From Clostridia bacterium (GTDB taxonomy: Bacteria > Bacillota > Clostridia > UBA1381): DNA of 64,000 nucleotides. Shown piece by piece: positions 58,053 to 64,000 of the stretch (position 1 is its first letter; the number at the start of each line of letters is the position of its first letter). The notes under the pieces were generated by a model. That model was not told the DNA's origin. It made no database searches and saw only the letters and a program-made list of their open reading frames with translations. Location of the stretch: NCBI GenBank assembly GCA_900751885.1, contig CAADTH010000045.1, positions 1 through 64,000 on the forward strand. Reading direction: 5' to 3'. The position numbers and the translations under genes were made by a program.

Positions 58053-58081
58053 TTGCAGATTTCTTCGTTTCATAGTATAAT
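58053..58081 (+). promoter_or_regulatory. Promoter of the pyridoxal kinase-glycosyltransferase cluster
   Basis: TTGCAG (58053-58058) and TATAAT (58076-58081) are 17 bases apart, 35 bases before the start codon at 58117. No terminator is seen until 63016, so five... genes downstream to fumarase alpha may be read from it. Confidence 0.72.
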
Positions 58082-58116
58082 GTTGTTACGTATGAAAAAA
58101 AGGACGGTTTCGTTTC

Positions 58117-58983
58117 ATGAAAAAAAATATTGTTCCTATTGTCGCGGCGGCGCACGACCTGTCGGGGTTCGGGCGTTCGTCGCTTTCAGTTGTCATTCCC
58201 ATTCTATCCGCCATGCAGGTACAGGTGTGCGCGCTTCCGACATCGGTTTTATCCGCACACGGAATCTTTGCCGGGCATACATTCGTCGATTTAACACACA
58301 GCCTGCCTGAATATATCCGCCATTGGGAAAGCCTCGATATTCATTTCGATTGTTTTTACAGCGGATTCTTGGGTTCACCTGAACAGGTCGATATCATGGA
58401 GGATGTAATCACCACCTTTGGGATGAAAGACGCTTTGGTTGTCATTGATCCTGTCTTCGCCGACCACGGCAAGCTCTACAGCGCATTTGATCAATCGATG
58501 GTAGAAAAAATGCGCTCTTATATTGCCAACGCACATATTATTACACCAAACATTACCGAAGCGGCATTTTTGCTTGACATGCCCCTTCGCGCTGTCATGA
58601 CGCCGGACGAGGTGCGAAGCTGGCTTCGTGCACTGTGCAACATGGGACCTGACATGGCGGTTATCACCAGCGTGCATCTCGAGGACGGACGGCGCGGTGT
58701 GGCGGCGTATGATGCGCGGCAGGACAGGTATTTCAGTGTTTTTACAGAGTATATTCCCGCGGATTATTTCGGCACAGGCGATATTTTCACCAGCGTCATG
58801 ACAGGGAGCCTGCTCTCGGGAGATTCTCTGCCGATTGCGATAGACAGGGCGGCACAATTTGTCAGTCTTGCAATCCGCACAACATTTGGATATGATCTGC
58901 CGAAAAAGGACGGCGTACTGATTGAACGTATTTTACATACCCTATACGACCGTCCCAGCTCATATCACTATGAAATATTTTAA
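58117..58983 (+). CDS. Pyridoxal/pyridoxamine kinase (PdxK/PdxY-like)
   Basis: A 288-residue ribokinase-superfamily enzyme that phosphorylates B6 vitamers. AHDLSGFGRSSLSVVIPIL is the substrate-binding start, VVIDPVFADHGKLY and ITPNITEAAFLL are conserved, and DYFGTGDIF holds the anion-hole GTGD with the catalytic Asp. AAGGACGG precedes the ATG. It is the first gene of the likely transcript that continues into the glycosyltransferases, a grouping without an obvious functional link. Confidence 0.88.
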   Translation: MKKNIVPIVAAAHDLSGFGRSSLSVVIPILSAMQVQVCALPTSVLSAHGIFAGHTFVDLTHSLPEYIRHWESLDIHFDCFYSGFLGSPEQVDIMEDVITTFGMKDALVVIDPVFADHGKLYSAFDQSMVEKMRSYIANAHIITPNITEAAFLLDMPLRAVMTPDEVRSWLRALCNMGPDMAVITSVHLEDGRRGVAAYDARQDRYFSVFTEYIPADYFGTGDIFTSVMTGSLLSGDSLPIAIDRAAQFVSLAIRTTFGYDLPKKDGVLIERILHTLYDRPSSYHYEIF

Positions 58984-58998
58984 GAAAGGATTGTTTTC

Positions 58999-60318
58999 AT
59001 GGTTCGAATTGTGATTCTTTCATGCTTTACCGCTTTGATTGGAATTTTGCTATATTTTTCTTATCTGCATGCACCTTCCACATTGACGGCAGGAAAGAAT
59101 AACCGGCACAGCACGCGCTCTTTTCTGATTCTGCTTGCAATCGGATTCCTGTTTAAATGTATCGGTGCTGCCGTATACCCGGGTCACGAAACTGACATGT
59201 CATGCTTCAACGCCTGGTCAGCCGAGTTATTTCAAAATGGGTTTGCCGCATTTTACACGGCTGATTCCTTTACTGATTATCCGCCGGGTTACATGTATAT
59301 TCTGTATGTACTCGGCTTTCTCAGGAGCTTCTTACCTCTCGGCGACACCGGTACTACACTGCTTTTGAAGCTTCCTGCGATTATCTGCGATTTAGGAGCG
59401 GCGTATCTTGTTTGGCGTCTTGCAAAAGCGTATCTTCCTGAGCGCTCCGTACTGCTTATTACGGCGCTGTCCATATTCAACCCGGCGGTATTTGTCGATT
59501 CATCCCTGTGGGGACAGGTGGACAGCGTATTCACGCTGTGCATTTTTCTCTTTGTGATGCTCATTGCAAATAGACGCATGATTCCTGCGTATTTTGTATT
59601 TGCCTTGTCTATTTTAATGAAGCCGCAGGCATTCATGTTTGCACCACTGCTTTTGTATGGAATCATTGAAACCGTATTTTTAAAGCGCTTTGACGTTAGG
59701 GTGTTTTTAAAGAACCTGTTATTTGGTATCGGTGCAATTGGTATGATGGTACTATTGTCGCTTCCATTTGGGCTTTCCCATGTGTTTGAGCAATATACCC
59801 AAACTCTCGCTTCCTACCCGTTTGCCACAGTCAACGCATTCAATCTATGGGGCGCGCTCGGCATGAACTGGAAAGATCTTACCCCTGTGATTTCTATTTT
59901 GGGATATACATTTTTGGGACTGATTGTGATCGCGTCAGCGTATCTTTTCTTCCGAAGCAAAAAACCTTCCAAATATTATCTATGTGCCGCTTTTTTGTGC
60001 TTTGCGACATACATGCTGTCAACAAAAATGCACGATCGGTATATGTTCTCTGCTATGATTCTTTTGCTGGCAGTATATATTACTGAGCCGAATTGGAGGC
60101 ACTTTTGCTTGTATGCCGTCAGCTCTGGGATGCAGTTTTTCATCTACGCGTTTGTACTTTTCATCTACCAGTCGGACAACAGCAAATATTTCCAGCATCC
60201 CATCATCATGGTTGCCTCCATTGTAAACATCGGTGTGTTTCTTTTTTTCCTATATAATGTGGGCTGGTCGCTAAAAGACCACTCCATTCAAACACGTTCC
60301 TCGTATGAGGCAGAATAA
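58999..60318 (+). CDS. Membrane mannosyltransferase, Gpi18/GT-C type
   Basis: A 439-residue polytopic membrane protein with about ten hydrophobic segments. An early loop has GHETDMSCFNAWS, where the acidic pair suits the GT-C catalytic loop that uses lipid-phosphate sugars, and SSLWGQVDSVFTL follows. KPQAFMFAPLLLYG and STKMHDRYMF are typical of Gpi18-like bacterial proteins. It probably adds mannose or another hexose from a polyprenyl-phosphate donor to a surface acceptor. It precedes the PMT gene by 36 bases. Confidence 0.82.
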   Translation: MVRIVILSCFTALIGILLYFSYLHAPSTLTAGKNNRHSTRSFLILLAIGFLFKCIGAAVYPGHETDMSCFNAWSAELFQNGFAAFYTADSFTDYPPGYMYILYVLGFLRSFLPLGDTGTTLLLKLPAIICDLGAAYLVWRLAKAYLPERSVLLITALSIFNPAVFVDSSLWGQVDSVFTLCIFLFVMLIANRRMIPAYFVFALSILMKPQAFMFAPLLLYGIIETVFLKRFDVRVFLKNLLFGIGAIGMMVLLSLPFGLSHVFEQYTQTLASYPFATVNAFNLWGALGMNWKDLTPVISILGYTFLGLIVIASAYLFFRSKKPSKYYLCAAFLCFATYMLSTKMHDRYMFSAMILLLAVYITEPNWRHFCLYAVSSGMQFFIYAFVLFIYQSDNSKYFQHPIIMVASIVNIGVFLFFLYNVGWSLKDHSIQTRSSYEAE

Positions 60319-60354
60319 ATCATCCCACGCAACACCAGAAAGGAGCTTAACAAT

Positions 60355-62139
60355 ATGAAACCTGTAAAAAAGAAAAGATATTCATTCCAAAAAACATCCA
60401 CAGAGGGAAAACCGACCCGGTTTGACTGGATTGCCATTGCCATTATCATGGTCGTGTATTCCTGCATCGCCCTGTTCCATTTGGGTGGTTTTGAGGCGCC
60501 GCAGTCAGCCTATACAACGACAAACTCACCTACGAATATGGTATTTGACCTCGGGAGCGAGACTTCTATTTCCAAAATTAAATTCTATCTCGGAACGCCT
60601 GAGCTGAATGAATCACGTTCTCTCTCCTTCGATTTTTCCGACCAGGCAGATTCAGGCTTTACAAACCTTCAAAGCGTAAACAGGGGAAATGTATTTGCTT
60701 GGAATGATGTCCCTGTTGAGGTCACCGCACGGTATGTGCGAGTCAAAACCAACGGTAATCAGATTATGCTAAACGAGATATCCATTATTAACGCGGAAGG
60801 AAACGTGGTTACCCCACAAAACGCATCCGAATTTGCCGCTCTTTTTGATGAGCAGGCTATGACACCGGATCGCATTTCTCTCGAGAACAGCACATACTTT
60901 GACGAAATTTACCACGCACGTACAGGCTATGAACTTCTGCATGGTCTGCCGGTTTATGAATGGACCCATCCGCCGCTCGGAAAAATATTCATCTCTTTAG
61001 GAATCGCGATTTTCGGAATGGTTCCGTTTGGATGGCGCATTGTCGGCACGATTTTTGGTATCCTGATGATCCCGGCAATTTACCTATTTGCAAAACGGCT
61101 CTTTAAGCATTCCTGGCTAGCGGTTGTGACGTGTCTTTTGTTTACCTTTGACTTTATGCACTTTGTGCAGACAAGAATCGCAACAATCGACGTGTATGTA
61201 ACCTTCTTCATCATTTTGATGTACTACTTTATGTATAAATACTATACCATGAGCTTTTATGACACGCCGCTTCGGAAAACGCTGGTTCCTCTTGCGCTTT
61301 CTGGGCTTTGCATGGGACTTGGCATTGCATCCAAATGGACAGGCGTGTACGCAGGCTGTGGTCTTGCCGTGCTATTTTTCCTCACGCTGTTTCGCCGTTT
61401 TCGCGAATACAGCTATGCAAAAACCAAACCGCGCGGACAGACTGACGGGATCCAGCATGAAGCTGTCATTCAAAGCTTTCAGTCCAATACCATCAAGACA
61501 CTTTTGTGGTGCTGTCTGTTTTTCATTGTCGTGCCAATTATAATCTACCTTTTGGCATATATTCCGTATGTGCGCTGTACCGGCGGCGGATTTGCGTCTA
61601 TTCTGAAAAACCAGGCAGATATGCTGACATATCATTCCAAAACAGTGCTCACCTCTACGCATCCATTCTCCTCGCACTGGTATGAATGGCCGATTATGCG
61701 CCGTCCAATTTGGTACTACAGCAGTGCGGTATCTAACACGGTCAAGGAAGGAATCAGCGCATTCGGAAATCCACTCGTGTGGTGGCTTGGTATTGCGGCG
61801 TTTGTCTATATGATTTATCTTGCAATTGCAAAGAAAGACAAAACCGCTCTCTTCTTAATTATCGCGTACCTTGCTCAATTGGTATCCTGGATTCCAGTAA
61901 CACGAATCACCTTTATCTACCACTATTTCCCATGTGTGCCGTTCATTGTACTTATGCTCGGACACTCAATTTACCGGCTGTATCAGGCAAACCATAATTA
62001 TAAATACGCGGCCTTTGTCTATGCTGGACTTGTAGTCGTATTGTTTGCATTTTTCTATCCGGTTCTGTCCGGACTCCCTATGAATGTGGAATTCGTCAAG
62101 ACATGGATGGAATGGTTCCCGACATGGATTTTGATATAG
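60355..62139 (+). CDS. Protein O-mannosyltransferase-like GT39 with discoidin-like N terminus
   Basis: A 594-residue polytopic membrane protein. One N-terminal transmembrane segment (20-42) is followed by an extracytoplasmic F5/8 type C-like beta domain (about 60-165: GSETSISKIKFYLG, ARYVRVKTNGNQIMLNEI), then the PMT core: STYFDEIYHARTGYELLHG with the DE catalytic pair, THPPLGKIFISLG, and many transmembrane helices. GT39 enzymes move mannose from polyprenyl-phosphate-mannose to Ser/Thr of secreted proteins. Pro/Ser/Thr-rich linkers occur in secreted proteins encoded at 17802 and 55124, which are possible targets (inference). Confidence 0.86.
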   Translation: MKPVKKKRYSFQKTSTEGKPTRFDWIAIAIIMVVYSCIALFHLGGFEAPQSAYTTTNSPTNMVFDLGSETSISKIKFYLGTPELNESRSLSFDFSDQADSGFTNLQSVNRGNVFAWNDVPVEVTARYVRVKTNGNQIMLNEISIINAEGNVVTPQNASEFAALFDEQAMTPDRISLENSTYFDEIYHARTGYELLHGLPVYEWTHPPLGKIFISLGIAIFGMVPFGWRIVGTIFGILMIPAIYLFAKRLFKHSWLAVVTCLLFTFDFMHFVQTRIATIDVYVTFFIILMYYFMYKYYTMSFYDTPLRKTLVPLALSGLCMGLGIASKWTGVYAGCGLAVLFFLTLFRRFREYSYAKTKPRGQTDGIQHEAVIQSFQSNTIKTLLWCCLFFIVVPIIIYLLAYIPYVRCTGGGFASILKNQADMLTYHSKTVLTSTHPFSSHWYEWPIMRRPIWYYSSAVSNTVKEGISAFGNPLVWWLGIAAFVYMIYLAIAKKDKTALFLIIAYLAQLVSWIPVTRITFIYHYFPCVPFIVLMLGHSIYRLYQANHNYKYAAFVYAGLVVVLFAFFYPVLSGLPMNVEFVKTWMEWFPTWILI

Positions 62140-62149
62140 GAGGAGAGAC

Positions 62150-62992
62150 ATGCGGATTATCAAATCGAAGACTGTGACAGATACGGTCGCCAGACTATGT
62201 ATCGACGCGAACTGCCATCTCTGTACGGATGTAAAGGGGTTGCTTCGACAGGCAGTACATGAAGAAAAGTCGCCGGTTGGAAAAGAAGTCTTGGAAAACA
62301 TCTTAAAAAATGCTGAAATTGCACAAACAGAAACCGTCGCAATCTGTCAGGATACTGGTATGGCAGTATTTTTTGTCGAGGTTGGGCAAGAGGTTTTCAT
62401 TTCGGGTGACGACCTCACGACCGCAATCAACAAAGGCGTTGCACAGGGCTATACGGAAGGGTATTTGCGCAAATCCGTGGTACGTGATCCCCTTGAGCGG
62501 GTGAATACAGGAGACAATACCCCTGCTGTCATTTACTATGATATGGTCGCCGGTGATAAGCTGAAGCTGACCTTTGCTCCAAAGGGATTTGGAAGTGAAA
62601 ATAAAAGCGCGCTCAAGATGCTCACTCCTGCGGATGGCGTGGACGGTGTGGTGGAGTTTGTACTGGACACGGTCAAGCGCGCCGGTCCAAACCCATGTCC
62701 TCCAATGGTCGTGGGTGTCGGAATTGGCGGGACAATGGATAAGGCGGCAGTTCTGTCAAAAAAAGCCCTCACCCGTCCGGTAGACTCCCACCATCCGAAT
62801 CCAGTGTACCAAGAACTGGAGCAAACGCTTCTGAAAAAAATCAATCGCCTGGGAATCGGTCCGCAGGGCATGGGCGGAACAACGACTGCGCTGGCAGTGA
62901 ATATTGAGACCTATCCAACCCATATTGCAGGACTTCCTGTGGCGGTAAATATCAGCTGTCATGTGACAAGGCATGCTTCGATTGTATTATAA
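62150..62992 (+). CDS. Fumarate hydratase class I, alpha subunit
   Basis: A 280-residue alpha subunit of the oxygen-sensitive [4Fe-4S] fumarase/tartrate dehydratase family. AICQDTGMAVFFVEVG, the cysteine in NPCPPMVVGVGIGGTMDKA and the last in VNISCHVTRHAS are cluster-ligand candidates. It needs a beta subunit, which usually follows directly; here the next gene is on the other strand and unrelated, so the beta gene must be elsewhere or absent. It begins ten bases after the PMT gene and ends at a very strong terminator. Confidence 0.9.
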   Translation: MRIIKSKTVTDTVARLCIDANCHLCTDVKGLLRQAVHEEKSPVGKEVLENILKNAEIAQTETVAICQDTGMAVFFVEVGQEVFISGDDLTTAINKGVAQGYTEGYLRKSVVRDPLERVNTGDNTPAVIYYDMVAGDKLKLTFAPKGFGSENKSALKMLTPADGVDGVVEFVLDTVKRAGPNPCPPMVVGVGIGGTMDKAAVLSKKALTRPVDSHHPNPVYQELEQTLLKKINRLGIGPQGMGGTTTALAVNIETYPTHIAGLPVAVNISCHVTRHASIVL

Positions 62993-63015
62993 AGGGCTGT
63001 AAAAAATGTACAGAA

Positions 63016-63058
63016 AAAAGGGGCTGTAAAAAAACTAAGTTTTTTTACAGCCCCTTTT
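63016..63058. terminator. Perfect 43-base palindromic terminator
   Basis: Arms of 21 bases (63016-63036 and 63038-63058, starting AAAAGGGGCTGT) are perfect reverse complements around one base, with a seven-T run in the 3' arm. It works for both fumarase alpha (plus) and the potD-like gene (minus). The sequence AAAGGGCTGTAAAAAA occurs once more at 62991-63006, an imperfect second copy of its left arm. Confidence 0.85.
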
Positions 63059-63064
63059 CTGTTT

Positions 63065-64000
63065 TTATTGCTGTTTGAATTCTGTCCAGATTTTTTCGTA
63101 CTCACCTGTCGTATTGCCAACGTCCTGAATGAACTCTGTCTTTCCAAGCACATCATCTGGAATAAAGAGACTCTTGTTTGTCTTATAATCCTCCGGCAGG
63201 TAAATATCCGCCTGCGTATTGGTGCAAAGATAGCTGACCTGATTTGCAATATCCGCTGAAACCTGTCCTGTCATGATATAGTCGAGGAACTGGTATGCAT
63301 TGTCCTTATGCGCTGCGTTTACCGGCAAGAACATGCAGTCAATGCCAAAGCCCATTCCTTCCTTCGGATACACAACCTTCAAATCCGGCTTTTCGCGTGT
63401 TGCTTCTACCACCTGAGAGGTAAACATGTATCCCACGCTTGCCTCACCGCTTACCATCAAGCCCTGCGGATTGTCATAGCTGAGGGCACGAATATTCGGT
63501 TTTAATTTCATGAGCTTTTCCTTTGCCTGTGCAAGCACCTGTGGGTCTGTCTCATTGAAGGATTTACCCATTGTTTTGAGTGTGATACCAATAACATTGC
63601 GCGCGTCATCCATCATGACGACACTGTCCGCAAGCTCAGGCTTCCACAAATCCTCATAGCCTGTAATCTCAGTCTTCACGACATTCGGATCATACACGAT
63701 CAGCGGTGTGCCGGCCGCATACGGCACAACATACTGATTTTCCGGATCAAAATACTGGTTTAGGTATTTCGGAGCCACGTTTTGAAAATTCGGAAGCTTG
63801 GATTTGTCCAGCTCCTCCATGATGCCGCCTTGTTTTCTGGCGATATCAATAATGTAGTCAGACCCCATCACCAGGTCATACTGTCCCGATGTGTCAGACT
63901 GAACCTTTGTGAGCATTTCCTCGTTGGACTCAAAATTTGCCACGTTGATTTTGATTCCCGTTTTTTCCTTGAAGCTGTCAATGACCGTCTGTGGAATATA
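63065..64000 (-). CDS. Spermidine/putrescine-type ABC transporter binding protein, partial
   Basis: At least 311 residues of a PotD-like periplasmic binding protein; the N terminus lies beyond the window edge, and reading continues in frame to base 64000 (IPQTVIDSFKEKTGIKI). ANFESNEEMLTKVQS, YDLVMGSDYIIDIARKQG, YAAGTPLIVYD and GEASVGYMFTSQV are typical. It would be a lipoprotein feeding a PotABC permease for polyamines. An internal GTG at 63943 is Val, not the start. Confidence 0.9.
   Translation of the reverse strand, partial: YIPQTVIDSFKEKTGIKINVANFESNEEMLTKVQSDTSGQYDLVMGSDYIIDIARKQGGIMEELDKSKLPNFQNVAPKYLNQYFDPENQYVVPYAAGTPLIVYDPNVVKTEITGYEDLWKPELADSVVMMDDARNVIGITLKTMGKSFNETDPQVLAQAKEKLMKLKPNIRALSYDNPQGLMVSGEASVGYMFTSQVVEATREKPDLKVVYPKEGMGFGIDCMFLPVNAAHKDNAYQFLDYIMTGQVSADIANQVSYLCTNTQADIYLPEDYKTNKSLFIPDDVLGKTEFIQDVGNTTGEYEKIWTEFKQQ

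Overview
The window looks like the chromosome of an anaerobic, spore-forming Clostridia species that lives on plant cell walls. Support from the sequence: AGGAGG-type ribosome binding sites and TTGnnn/TATAAT promoters, an uninterrupted sigK, NfnAB, formate-tetrahydrofolate ligase, class I fumarase alpha, SLH-domain surface proteins, and pectin and hemicellulose enzymes (GH28, CE12, GH78, GH115, GH26-like, GH43-like). The gene content resembles gut pectin degraders such as Monoglobus; that placement is inference.

Layout. 1-923 is the end of an accessory element: a 63-bp inverted repeat around a small reading frame, an XRE regulator with two matching operator palindromes, and a run of five palindromes. 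924-4221 holds a RACo-like ferredoxin/ASKHA protein, a TepA-like ClpP-fold protease and metA. 4440-9366 holds two cytoplasmic glycosidases, GH78 and GH115, each with its own good promoter. 9672-13907 is housekeeping (rnhA, DUF2007, sigK, dinB) plus a rubredoxin/glutamate-synthase fusion. 13964-17552 holds a membrane coiled-coil protein, tRNA-Val and tRNA-Arg, an Rrf2 regulator with a glyoxalase, and aroK-aroE-yqeG. 17802-22374 encodes an SLH-anchored phosphodiester glycosidase and a GH26-like enzyme. 22453-27621 is a dense housekeeping block (rpiB, tsaB, tsaE, fhs, thioesterase, coiled-coil protein, coaD, rsmD). 27933-28904 is an amidase without a signal peptide.

29134-44432 is the most specialised part: a giant CE12-type rhamnogalacturonan acetylesterase, a decayed patch with a 6-phosphofructokinase fragment, a 1118-residue DUF11-repeat protein with no signal peptide and a cysteine-rich C terminus, a giant GH28 polygalacturonase-like protein, and a divergent AraC regulator. 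A two-spacer CRISPR array with a type I-C-like repeat and its own leader promoter follows, with no cas genes in the window. 45017-64000 contains nfnB-nfnA, an RluA-family pseudouridine synthase, an SLH protein, a GyrI-like protein, trpB with a HAD phosphatase, a GH43-like enzyme with a stalk-domain protein, a radical SAM protein, a second GH26-like protein, hpf, a pyridoxal kinase, two polyprenyl-phosphate-sugar-type membrane glycosyltransferases, fumarase alpha and a truncated PotD-like binding protein.

How it fits together (inference): the secreted CE12 and GH28 proteins would deacetylate and cleave pectin outside the cell, imported oligosaccharides would be trimmed inside by GH78 and GH115, and AraC probably controls GH28. 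The protein mannosyltransferase pair could modify the Pro/Ser/Thr-rich linkers of the surface enzymes. Most notable sequence signals: identical SigK-type promoters (AC-17-CATATATTA) before sigK and before the amidase; the flip-symmetric reading frame at the left end; the signal-less cysteine-rich DUF11 protein; and an apparent AUA start codon in the rluA-type gene.
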